From Chlamydiota bacterium (GTDB lineage: Bacteria; Chlamydiota; Chlamydiia; Chlamydiales; VGMA01), in contig VGMA01000027.1 of the NCBI GenBank assembly GCA_016866575.1, forward strand, positions 1-14,418: DNA of 14,418 nt, written 5' to 3'. The notes under the pieces were generated by a model. The model was not told the origin of the DNA. It saw nothing but the letters and a program-made list of their open reading frames with translations, and searched no databases. Made by a program: the position numbers and the translations under genes. Below are positions 6,896 through 13,498 of this stretch, piece by piece. The first letter of the stretch is position 1. Each line of letters starts with the position of its first letter.

Positions 6896-8773
6896 TTATT
6901 TAATAACAATACTTTTAAGAGAGGTGCATCCTTTCAATAAATCTACGGATTCCGACCTTAAATCACTAATAGCAAGGTAGTTGATGTTTTTTCCGTAGGT
7001 GCCTATAGCCTGAATCGATCTATTTGTTAATAGTAAGCAGCCGGAAATATCGAGTTTTTCTAATTGAGGACACATTTGGACGATTCGCTCTATGATGTGG
7101 TCTGTAATGGCTAGGTTTTGCAAGGAAATAGACCTTAAAGAGGATGAAAGGTTGTAGAGGTGTTTGTCTTGGATGTGAAAACAGTGGGATATATTGAGGT
7201 GGTAAAGGGTTGGATGCTTTTTCAAGATTTTTATCATTTTTTTTCCATCGATTGAGATATCATTTGAAAAGTCAAGGGATCTTGTTTCAGCGGGAAAAAA
7301 CTTTTCTTTTTTTATCAAAAAATCTAAAAATTTATTTATAGAAACAGCGGGCTTTCTCCAAGGATCTAGTTCTCCTGGAAGAAGCGCAAGCTCTGTTTTC
7401 TTATTCTCTATTTGGGTGTATTCCTCATAGCTTTCATCTTCTCTATCGTAACGTACGTACTGCACTATATCCCTAAGCAGGGCAAAGTCAGAGCCCATTC
7501 TGGAATTGAAAAAATATAGATCTCGACTCTCTTGCTTTCTAACAAGGGAGTTTCCCATACAATGGTGGAGCGCCTCGAGCTGAAGAAGATCGATAATGGT
7601 AGGGAGTATATCGATCAAGGATGCAGGGCTTTTGATGATTTTTTCACTTTTGTATCGATCTTTACTGTAGATCCATAGGGGTGTTTTGTGATGCTCTATT
7701 TTAAGGTCGTTCTGATCGTTAGGATTTTCATAAACGAAAAAGAGGCTATCTTCTATGCATGGATGCATTAATAGGTCTTCGATTTTATCAACTTTATTAT
7801 CTAACATACAAAATAATGTGGGCTTGATCTGGTTTTTAAGCCATTCAAGGGCCTCTTTTTTTGAAGAAAAGATGTGGGAAAATCCTGCTTTTTTGAATAA
7901 GAATACAAGCTCTTTTCTTGAGCAGACAGCGGCTTTTTGATAGCCGTAAGGTTCAAGCACGTCACAAATGCTTACAAGAGCTAAATGGTTAAAAGCATTT
8001 TTTTGTAATTGAAGATCTAAGGGGATCATGCTGCCAAATAAAATAGCAGCTATTGTTTGTTCAATCGAAGAACTTGGAGTGTATGTATTAGGAAAATAGA
8101 TAGCGTTAAAATTTTCAAATTGAAAATGGTTAGTAGCTAAACAGAAAATATGAGGTCTTTCTTTTACTTTTAGTTGAAAGGAAACTTCTTTTTTTCCTAG
8201 GAATGATGAAGTTTTTCTTAATAGTGGGAACTCTTTATCAATGAAGGTATGGATTTCTTGAGAAAAAACGAAGGGGTTTTCAACTTTATGGATAGAGCGT
8301 TTTTTTCGTAGTAAAGCTTTTTGCATTCTGTAGTAGAAATTGTAGGGATGCGCTTTTAGCATCAATGAAGAAATGAGGAGGAGTATGCATGAAATAAAGG
8401 ATATCAACAGTAATTCAGAAGAAACGGAAAATCTGAGAAAAAGTTTATCGATGAGTAAGTAAAGTGGGATCGATGAGATCAGAAGCATCAGTAGGGAAAT
8501 ATCTAAAGATAGAATTTTTTTCGCTAAAGAGAAGGTAAGACGCTGTTTTTTTGTGCTATAAAAATAGCCATCGATAGCTAAAAGGATTAAAGCTGCGCTT
8601 GTGATGCATGCAAATAATGTGTGGTGATATGGAAAGTAGGATTTAAAAAAAATAGAAAAAAGAAAAAGTTCAAAGCTAAAAAACAGATCAGTGCAAAAAC
8701 TGTAGTATTTCCCTTTAAGAAATATTAGTCTGTTCATCAATGAAAAAAAGAAAAATGTAGCAAAAAGTAGCAT
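6896..8773 (-). CDS. Five-TM sulfatase/LtaS-like protein fused to leucine-rich repeats
   Basis: This 625-residue protein has about five N-terminal membrane segments (near 1-19, 28-46, 51-72, 92-112, 119-139), a domain (about 205-410) resembling the sulfatase/alkaline-phosphatase superfamily, and C-terminal leucine-rich repeats (about 495-625). Five TMs plus an outer sulfatase domain is the plan of LtaS-type phosphotransferases. Fold clues are YFPNTYTPSSS then ILFGSMIP (226-251), and HHKTPLWIYSKD then LIDILPTIIDLLQLE (361-400), matching the usual 'PTILDLLG' region. Expected metal ligands seem lost: PHIFCLATNHFQF (207-219) lacks the acidic ligand, and VYENPND (347-353) stands where an Asp-His pair is expected. 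CPQLEKLDISGCLLLTN (568-584) is typical of Cys-containing LRRs. The start has AAAGGA five bases upstream. An enzymatically inactive envelope or binding protein is inferred. Confidence 0.75.
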   Translation of the reverse strand: MLLFATFFFFSLMNRLIFLKGKYYSFCTDLFFSFELFLFSIFFKSYFPYHHTLFACITSAALILLAIDGYFYSTKKQRLTFSLAKKILSLDISLLMLLISSIPLYLLIDKLFLRFSVSSELLLISFISCILLLISSLMLKAHPYNFYYRMQKALLRKKRSIHKVENPFVFSQEIHTFIDKEFPLLRKTSSFLGKKEVSFQLKVKERPHIFCLATNHFQFENFNAIYFPNTYTPSSSIEQTIAAILFGSMIPLDLQLQKNAFNHLALVSICDVLEPYGYQKAAVCSRKELVFLFKKAGFSHIFSSKKEALEWLKNQIKPTLFCMLDNKVDKIEDLLMHPCIEDSLFFVYENPNDQNDLKIEHHKTPLWIYSKDRYKSEKIIKSPASLIDILPTIIDLLQLEALHHCMGNSLVRKQESRDLYFFNSRMGSDFALLRDIVQYVRYDREDESYEEYTQIENKKTELALLPGELDPWRKPAVSINKFLDFLIKKEKFFPAETRSLDFSNDISIDGKKMIKILKKHPTLYHLNISHCFHIQDKHLYNLSSSLRSISLQNLAITDHIIERIVQMCPQLEKLDISGCLLLTNRSIQAIGTYGKNINYLAISDLRSESVDLLKGCTSLKSIVIK

Positions 8774-9050
8774 CTTTATCCTTTATTTTCCTTTATCTAC
8801 AACATTGATGATTAATCTACAATTTTTGATATGAAATATAGACCTATTATGGCTGCAAGCGGGTATGTTTTATCCAAAGATAAAGTTTCTCTCTTGATGC
8901 AGCACCGCGAGCTAAAGAAGATGATGATTCACTCGGAAAATGGAGTGGCATTGATGGCAAAATGTGACTTGTATAAAAAGAGAATCCCATAAAGAAGCGG
9001 GCATCATTTGTAAGAAGATGCGTTTAAAAGGTGCAATCAATTAGACAGGT
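8238..9050. repeat. Duplicated block, copy A
   Basis: Similarity to 11518-11988 (copy B) runs through the 5' part of the sulfatase-like/LRR gene, the divergent spacer and the first half of a NUDIX gene. Bases 8333-8689 have no counterpart in copy B. The match ends abruptly after GACAGGT, at 9050 here and 11988 there. In this copy the membrane-protein gene is intact and the NUDIX gene is broken. Confidence 0.85.
8831..9050 (+). pseudogene. Truncated, frameshifted NUDIX hydrolase copy
   Basis: From its ATG this stretch nearly repeats the intact NUDIX gene at 11749, with the same first 18 codons (MKYRPIMAASGYVLSKDK). A one-base loss in the CACCGC..GCTA region shifts the frame, and about 20 bases are missing in the NUDIX box region. 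The shifted frame reaches a stop at 8990-8992 after 53 codons. Another stop arises near 9041, where TTGGACAGG became TTAGACAGG. Similarity ends at 9050, so the C-terminal half is absent. It keeps the same leader as the intact gene, including two copies of ATCTACAA(T/C). Confidence 0.88.
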
Positions 9051-9111
9051 AGTGTATTACACCCGTTAAACGCCTTAACTGTTTTAATGAAAGCGCTTTA
9101 ATTTTTTTTAC

Positions 9112-9150
9112 TTCGTCGTTGTGCTCCTTAACAAAAAGCACAATGACGAA
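9112..9150 (+). terminator. Hairpin with T-tract
   Basis: TTCGTCGTTGTGCT (9112-9125) pairs with AGCACAATGACGAA (9137-9150) over 14 bp with one G-T pair. The sequence after it on the plus strand is ATTTTTTGTT. It has the form of an intrinsic terminator for plus-strand transcription, although the only plus-strand gene upstream is the dead NUDIX copy. Confidence 0.5.
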
Positions 9151-9334
9151 ATTTTTTGTTATTATTAAAGAAAATTAGAATGACCACTTTATAATTCGTG
9201 GCAAAGGTCGTCGCATCTTGCAGGGTAACCCCTGCAAGATTTTTCCCCTTAGGCAATCCGTCTAATGGTGGCTTTTTGCCTCTGAATATTTTTTTTAGTA
9301 ACAGAGGAGCTCTATTATTGCCAACTTTCTGCAT
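9128..9334 (-). CDS. Doubtful small ORF, 68 codons
   Basis: The frame begins with an ATG inside the last codons of the repeat-protein gene and reads a basic N-terminal half (LLLKKIFRGKKPPLDGLPKGK) and a more hydrophobic C-terminal half with VVILIFFNNNKKF. I recognise no family. The frame spans both hairpins of this spacer (9112-9150 and 9215-9240), which argues for structured or repeat-element DNA rather than a gene. The 20-base overlap with the end of the upstream gene would allow translational coupling. I think expression unlikely but cannot exclude a small basic protein or part of a mobile element. Confidence 0.22.
   Translation of the reverse strand: MQKVGNNRAPLLLKKIFRGKKPPLDGLPKGKNLAGVTLQDATTFATNYKVVILIFFNNNKKFRHCAFC
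9215..9245 (+). terminator. Strong hairpin followed by T-run
   Basis: ATCTTGCAGGG (9215-9225) and CCCTGCAAGAT (9230-9240) form a perfect 11-bp GC-containing stem with a 4-base loop. TTTT follows directly, making five T with the last stem base. This is a textbook intrinsic-terminator shape on the plus strand. It lies 98 bases from the end of the minus-strand repeat-protein gene, where it would not act with its T-tract in the right place. Confidence 0.55.
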
Positions 9335-11243
9335 TTGCGTAATCTTCTAATTGTCTAAAGAACCCTTCTCTATCTGTAACACGGCGATTTTCTTCTAGCC
9401 AGGCATTCCCTCGAGCATTCAAAAGTTCACGGGTATTGATGGTTCCATTCATCAAATTGGTCTGATTGGCGTTAAAGAACAGTATAGCTCCTTGATAAGC
9501 CGTTATAGGAGCTGCTTCTTCTATTTCGGGATCGAGATTGACCCCTGGTAAGTACCCTTGAAGAGCAGTGTGAAGAAGATGAGAAACTTTTCCGGGGTTA
9601 CAGATTCTTTGATCATCTTCAATCGATTTTTCAAGAGCTTTGATCATTCCCAATTTTACATTTGTCTGATCTTTTTCTGTAAGTGTATTAGCAAAACACC
9701 AAAGCCGTCCGATTACTTCTTCTCCTGTAAGCACTAGACCGTAGACCGACCACATGTCTTGAGGTCCAAGAAATGGTGGCATCGTTTCTTGTCGTGTGCC
9801 GATTAAGGCCCTCAAAGCGTTCTCTTTTTGCGTACTTTGAGGTCTTCTATCAAGAAATGCTCTAAAATCACTAAGACCTTGAGATATATTATTTTGTGAA
9901 ATATTTTCCTGTTGCGCTTCGATTAATAACTCCATTGCAGCTCTACATCTGGCATCACGAGTATGAACATCTACAAATCCCATTCTATTAAGATGAGCTC
10001 TAGCCTCTATAATAATGACTTGTGCTGCATCGTGCGCACCTTCTGGATTTTGTAAAAGTAAATTAAAGTTAGCTTGTGTCAAGAGGCCGGCTTCCGATAG
10101 TTCACGGAGTCCTATAGTAATTTCCTTTGAGTTCTCTTGATTTTGTAAAAGTGCAATAAAGTTATCTAGTGTCAATAGGTTGAATGCCATTAGCAGACCG
10201 AGTCCGCTGGCAATTTCCTGTAATTGTTCTGGATTTTGTAAAAGTGCATCAAAATTATCTAGTGTCAAGTCGAGTCTTGTACGATCATGGAATGCTCTGG
10301 CAATTTCCTTTATAAAAATGAGTGCTGATTTAACGTAAGCACCTTCTGGATTTTGTAAAAGTGCATCAAAGTTAGTTTGAGTCAAGGCGCGGAATTGCTC
10401 TAGTTTATCAAGTCCCTTGAGAATTTCCATTGAGTGCTCTCGATTTTGTACAAGTGCATTAAAGTTAGCTTGCGTCAAGAGGTGAGCTCTATCTAGCTTA
10501 CGTAGTCCGCTGGCAATTTCCCTTAGGTGCTCACGATCTTGTAAGAGTGCATCAATATTTGCTTGAGTTAATAAATTTCTATCATTTAATCGGGCCAGGG
10601 TTTGACTGCAAAGATAACTTTTAGAAGGTTCAAGGGAGTAAATCAAATCGAAATTTGGTTGTGTTAACAGGTTTTTTTCGCGCAAACTTTTAATCAAGGA
10701 GTAGTAGAAAGATGAAGGGAACGCTCTGATCGCCCACTGGGCCTCTGCCACGAGTTTGTCAAAATTTGGCTGCGTCAACAAGTTACTCTCGTATAATTGC
10801 AACATTCCTTTAGAAACATGTTGTATATGATATCTGCATCTAATAAGTGCCGCATGGTTTTCTCTTGTATACAGATCTGACATTTCTAAATAGGAAATGG
10901 CATCGTCTAGAGAGCTTAAGTTGTAGTACCCTCCCCTGTACCCTCCTCCCATCAACATTTCGTTGATTTCTTTTTGGTATAGGTGCTTTGCGATAACAAT
11001 CGCGATGATAGGAATCACGGTGATAATACTTAAAAACCAAACAGTGACTTTTAAAGCAATTTCTTGCCATAGCATCGGAGTTTCAATTCTTTCTATATCT
11101 GCGGTATTGTTAAAGATCGATACGGTGTATCTAACTCCCGAGATAGAGAATAAAGAATCTATAGATTCAAAATTTTTTATACGATCTTGTATGTATTCTT
11201 CAGAATTACTTATTAATAGACTATTGTCGTAATTGAATCTCAC
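9315..11243 (-). CDS. Repeat protein with eight LLTQxNF-type repeats and one membrane segment
   Basis: This 642-residue protein has an N-terminal region (1-60), one strong hydrophobic segment (about 65-87, VTVWFLSIITVIPIIAIVIA), a Gly/Tyr-rich patch (99-107, GGGYRGGYY), eight tandem repeats and a non-repeat C-terminal domain (about 420-642). Repeats begin LLTQxNFxxLL at residues 155, 192, 224, 255, 286, 325, 356 and 387, mostly 31 apart (range 31-39), each continuing with QNxE and a helix like EIASGLRKL. I recall this repeat style from intracellular bacteria such as Legionella, but name no family. The start codon is GTG; no in-frame ATG lies between it and the upstream stop, and the next Met is residue 57. 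No Shine-Dalgarno sequence is visible. An effector or inclusion-membrane role is inference. Confidence 0.8.
   Translation of the reverse strand: MRFNYDNSLLISNSEEYIQDRIKNFESIDSLFSISGVRYTVSIFNNTADIERIETPMLWQEIALKVTVWFLSIITVIPIIAIVIAKHLYQKEINEMLMGGGYRGGYYNLSSLDDAISYLEMSDLYTRENHAALIRCRYHIQHVSKGMLQLYESNLLTQPNFDKLVAEAQWAIRAFPSSFYYSLIKSLREKNLLTQPNFDLIYSLEPSKSYLCSQTLARLNDRNLLTQANIDALLQDREHLREIASGLRKLDRAHLLTQANFNALVQNREHSMEILKGLDKLEQFRALTQTNFDALLQNPEGAYVKSALIFIKEIARAFHDRTRLDLTLDNFDALLQNPEQLQEIASGLGLLMAFNLLTLDNFIALLQNQENSKEITIGLRELSEAGLLTQANFNLLLQNPEGAHDAAQVIIIEARAHLNRMGFVDVHTRDARCRAAMELLIEAQQENISQNNISQGLSDFRAFLDRRPQSTQKENALRALIGTRQETMPPFLGPQDMWSVYGLVLTGEEVIGRLWCFANTLTEKDQTNVKLGMIKALEKSIEDDQRICNPGKVSHLLHTALQGYLPGVNLDPEIEEAAPITAYQGAILFFNANQTNLMNGTINTRELLNARGNAWLEENRRVTDREGFFRQLEDYANAESWQ
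10029..10781 (-). repeat. Coding tandem repeat array, about 93-base unit
   Basis: This region encodes residues 155-405 of the repeat protein: eight units, typically 31 codons. At DNA level the recurring block is GATTTTGTAAAAGTGCA followed by AAAGTTAG-like sequence on the plus strand. Two units are longer, at 37 and 39 codons. DNA similarity is high enough for unit gain or loss by recombination. Confidence 0.8.
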
Positions 11244-11255
11244 ATGATCAAGTAA

Positions 11256-11261
11256 ATTATA
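11256..11261 (-). promoter_or_regulatory. Possible -10 box of the repeat-protein gene
   Basis: TATAAT on the minus strand lies 12 bases before the GTG start, within the palindrome AATTATAATT (11255-11264). No -35 hexamer is convincing. Transcription would begin only a few bases before the start codon. Confidence 0.3.
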
Positions 11262-11305
11262 ATTATTTTATAGTCATTTAATTGCCTTATTTTTTAAGTA
11301 TTTTA

Positions 11306-11341
11306 TCAGATTAACTAGTTATAGTTCAATCATTAATCTGA
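11306..11341. repeat. Inverted repeat in the 11244-11748 spacer
   Basis: TCAGATTAA (11306-11314) and TTAATCTGA (11333-11341) are perfect 9-base inverted copies separated by 18 bases. No gene is visible at 11244-11383. The repeat could be the end of a decayed mobile element or an operator; nothing decides between them. Confidence 0.3.
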
Positions 11342-11383
11342 CAATCTTTGCTCGAAAATATACCTTAATTAAGATAAGAAGAG

Positions 11384-11515
11384 CTAAACGTCCACTTCCC
11401 ATGTGTTTTGACAATCAGGTTCTTTAGAATCTTTGAAGCGCCAAGTATTAAATTGAGTTACTGGCTATCTTGTATAACGGCATCAACAGCGTTAAAAATT
11501 TTATTATAAAATTTT
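11384..11515 (-). pseudogene. 3' end remnant of an unidentified gene
   Basis: The minus strand ends in an open stretch reading NTWRFKDSKEPDCQNTWEVDV before a TAG at 11384-11386. Going upstream, that frame hits a stop at 11465-11467. A one-base shift at 11464 restores a coding-like sequence (KIFNAVDAVIQDS) up to about 11510. This looks like the C-terminal 40 or so residues of a broken protein whose 5' part is gone; it abuts the boundary of duplicated block B at 11518. I do not recognise the family; a transposase end is one possibility. Confidence 0.4.
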
Positions 11516-11517
11516 CG

Positions 11518-11692
11518 TCAAAGAAGGTATGGATTTTTGGAGAAAAAATGAAGGGGTTTTCAACTTATGGATAGAGCGTTTTTTTTACTAAAGCTTTTCG
11601 CGTTCTGTTCAATGCAAAAACTGTAGTATTTTCCTTTAAGAAATATCAGCCTGTTCATCAATGACAAAGAAAAATGTAGCAAAAAGTAGCAT
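11518..11692 (-). pseudogene. Remnant of the 5' end of the sulfatase-like/LRR gene
   Basis: This stretch matches 8238-8773, the start of the intact membrane-protein gene, with about 357 bases deleted between 11608 and 11610 (corresponding to 8333-8689). The former ATG is at 11690-11692 and the first nine codons (MLLFATFFF) survive. A 2-base deletion then shifts the frame, and more small deletions follow. The ribosome binding site has changed from AAAGGA to AAAAGA. The remainder of the gene is absent. Confidence 0.85.
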
Positions 11693-11735
11693 CTTTATCT
11701 TTTATTTTCCCTATCTACAATATTCATGATTAATC

Positions 11736-11741
11736 TACAAT
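11736..11741 (+). promoter_or_regulatory. Possible -10 box of the NUDIX gene
   Basis: TACAAT lies seven bases before the ATG, within ATCTACAAT (11733-11741), which also occurs 20 bases upstream (11713-11721). No Shine-Dalgarno sequence is present, so a leaderless transcript is likely if this is the promoter. The same spacing to the ATG is kept in the dead copy at 8818-8823. Confidence 0.35.
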
Positions 11742-11748
11742 TTTTGAT

Positions 11749-12237
11749 ATGAAATATAGACCTATTATGGCTGCAAGCGGGTATGTTTTATCCAAAGATA
11801 AAACTTCTGTCTTGATGCTGCACCGCAATGCTAGAGAAGATGATGATTCACTCGGAAAATGGATTGGCATTGGTGGAAAAATGGCCAAAAATGAAGACAT
11901 TTTGACCTGTATGAAAAGAGAAGCCCATGAAGAAGCGGGCATTATTTGTACGAAGATGCGTTTAAAAGGTACAATCAATTGGACAGGTTTTGGTCCTAAG
12001 TCAGAAGATTGGTTTGGTTTCATTTTTTTGATTGAGGAATATGAAGGAGAGCCTTTTACCTCAAACCATGAGGGGACGCTTAAGTGGATTGCTCTTACAG
12101 ATTTGTATCAATTGCCTTTATGGGAGGGCGATCACTATTTTCTTCCTCTTTTATTTGATAGTGATGAAAGAGTTTTTCATGGACATATGTCTTATGAGCA
12201 AGGGAAAATGACCTCTTGGACTTACCATCGCAATTAA
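11749..12237 (+). CDS. NUDIX hydrolase, probable 8-oxo-dGTP diphosphatase
   Basis: This 162-residue protein has a perfect NUDIX box GX5EX7REUXEEXGU at residues 43-65: Gly43, Glu49, Arg57, Glu58, Glu61, Glu62, Gly64, Ile65. The preceding HRNAREDDDSLGKWIGIGGK resembles the MutT/MutX/MTH1-type subgroup that cleaves 8-oxo-dGTP to the monophosphate, protecting DNA from oxidised guanine. Length fits that subgroup (about 155-160). Exact substrate cannot be fixed from sequence, because NUDIX enzymes vary. It is the intact member of a duplicated pair; the broken copy begins at 8831. fbaB follows 51 bases downstream on the same strand, so co-transcription is possible. Confidence 0.88.
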   Translation: MKYRPIMAASGYVLSKDKTSVLMLHRNAREDDDSLGKWIGIGGKMAKNEDILTCMKREAHEEAGIICTKMRLKGTINWTGFGPKSEDWFGFIFLIEEYEGEPFTSNHEGTLKWIALTDLYQLPLWEGDHYFLPLLFDSDERVFHGHMSYEQGKMTSWTYHRN

Positions 12238-12288
12238 GAAGTGGAAGAAAACTATTTTCTATCTATATTGAAATGAAAGGAAGGGAAT

Positions 12289-13341
12289 ATGTTGAAAGAG
12301 ATTGAATTACATTTAGGTAAAGAAGCAGAGTCGCTTCTTAAGCATAACTGCAAAGTATCCAAAGAAATGATCCATCATCCTGGGCCTGAATTCGTTGATA
12401 GAATTTTTGGACCAAGCGACCGCTCGCCTAGAGTGCTGCGCAATTTGCAGGCGATGTTTGAGCATGGAAGATTAAAAAATACAGGATATCTCTCAATTTT
12501 ACCTGTTGATCAAGGTATAGAGCACACAGCTGGAGCATCTTTTGCTGCAAATCCTTTGTATTTCGATCCGGAAAACATCGTAAAGCTTGCGATTGAAGGT
12601 GGTTGCAATGCTGTAGCTTCCACATTAGGAGTACTTGGTTCTGTTGCGCGTAAATATGCGCACAAAATTCCGTTTTTGGTGAAACTCAATCATAATGAAT
12701 TGATGACCTATCCAAATAAGTATGATCAAGTTCTATTTGCTTCGGTAAGACAAGCCTACGATATGGGAGCAGTTGCTGTTGGTGCTACTGTCTATTTTGG
12801 CTCGCCTGAATCAGATCGACAGATTGTTGAGATCAGTCACGCATTTCAATTAGCGCACGAGCTTGGCATGGCTACAGTGTTATGGTGCTATTTAAGAAAT
12901 GGGGCATTCAAAACGCACGATAAAGATTATCACGTGGCAGCAGATCTTACAGGTCAAGCAAATCACTTAGGTGTAACCATGCAAGCAGATATTATTAAGC
13001 AAAAGCTGCCTGAAAATAACGGGGGATTTACGGCTTTAAAGTTTGCTAAATCAGATCCTAAGATGTATTCAGAGCTTTGCTCAGATCACCCTATTGATCT
13101 AACGCGATATCAAGTGATGAATTGCTACATGGGTAGAGCGGGACTTATCAATTCTGGTGGAGCTTCTTCAGGGGCTCATGATTTATCTGAAGCTGTGCGT
13201 ACGGCTGTTATCAATAAAAGGGCCGGTGGTATGGGGCTTATATCGGGAAGAAAGGCCTTTCAGCGTCCTATGAAAGAGGGTATTTCTCTTCTTCATGCGA
13301 TCCAAGACGTTTATCTTTGTCCAGATATCACTTTAGCGTAA
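12289..13341 (+). CDS. fbaB: Class I fructose-bisphosphate aldolase, FbaB/DhnA type
   Basis: The enzyme splits or forms fructose 1,6-bisphosphate (to glyceraldehyde 3-phosphate and dihydroxyacetone phosphate) in glycolysis and gluconeogenesis, through a lysine Schiff base. The 350-residue length equals E. coli FbaB as I recall it. Long stretches match that family: LSILPVDQGIEH (68-79), GASFAANPLYFDP (82-94), IPFLVKLNHNE (127-137), GAVAVGAT (160-167), DLTGQANHLG (219-228), NCYMGRAGLINSGG (278-291) and VINKRAGGMGLI (307-318). Lys237 in ADIIKQK is the expected Schiff-base residue by comparison with E. coli. Chlamydial copies are often named dhnA. A strong AGGAAGGG precedes the ATG, unlike most genes here. 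A good terminator follows. Confidence 0.96.
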   Translation: MLKEIELHLGKEAESLLKHNCKVSKEMIHHPGPEFVDRIFGPSDRSPRVLRNLQAMFEHGRLKNTGYLSILPVDQGIEHTAGASFAANPLYFDPENIVKLAIEGGCNAVASTLGVLGSVARKYAHKIPFLVKLNHNELMTYPNKYDQVLFASVRQAYDMGAVAVGATVYFGSPESDRQIVEISHAFQLAHELGMATVLWCYLRNGAFKTHDKDYHVAADLTGQANHLGVTMQADIIKQKLPENNGGFTALKFAKSDPKMYSELCSDHPIDLTRYQVMNCYMGRAGLINSGGASSGAHDLSEAVRTAVINKRAGGMGLISGRKAFQRPMKEGISLLHAIQDVYLCPDITLA

Positions 13342-13354
13342 AGCGGTTAACGCG

Positions 13355-13393
13355 AAAAAGACAGCAACTTTTCCCAGTTGCTGTCTTTTTTTA
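13355..13393 (+). terminator. Intrinsic terminator after fbaB
   Basis: AAAAAGACAGCAACT (13355-13369) pairs perfectly with AGTTGCTGTCTTTTT (13376-13390) around a six-base loop. The second arm runs into a T-rich tail TTTTTTTATTT. It is the clearest Rho-independent terminator in the window. Confidence 0.9.
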
Positions 13394-13498
13394 TTTAATG
13401 TATTACAGCTTAGTTAGATATTCAGTATTTTTACTCCATTCAAATTTCTTTTGTTTACGAAATAGAAAGATTGTTTCTAATAAGGGTAGGAGACAACT

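Larger units (their letters stand above)
11518..11988. repeat. Duplicated block, copy B
   Basis: This is the partner of 8238-9050. Here the membrane-protein gene is the decayed member and the NUDIX gene is the intact one. The best-conserved part is the shared divergent spacer plus the first 54 bases of the NUDIX gene (11697-11802), which differ from copy A at only a few positions. Confidence 0.85.

Noticed and set aside
10029..10781. Regular repeats as a possible CRISPR array
   Set aside because: The units are about 93 bases, translate in one open frame into degenerate protein repeats, and have no repeat-spacer pattern.
9315..11243. Ankyrin, TPR or Sel1 repeats in the repeat protein
   Set aside because: The unit begins LLTQxNF and lacks the ankyrin TPLH and the TPR or Sel1 consensus residues.
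11730..12023. 97-codon minus-strand frame opposite the NUDIX gene
   Set aside because: It lies wholly across the well-supported NUDIX coding sequence and shows no protein-like features.
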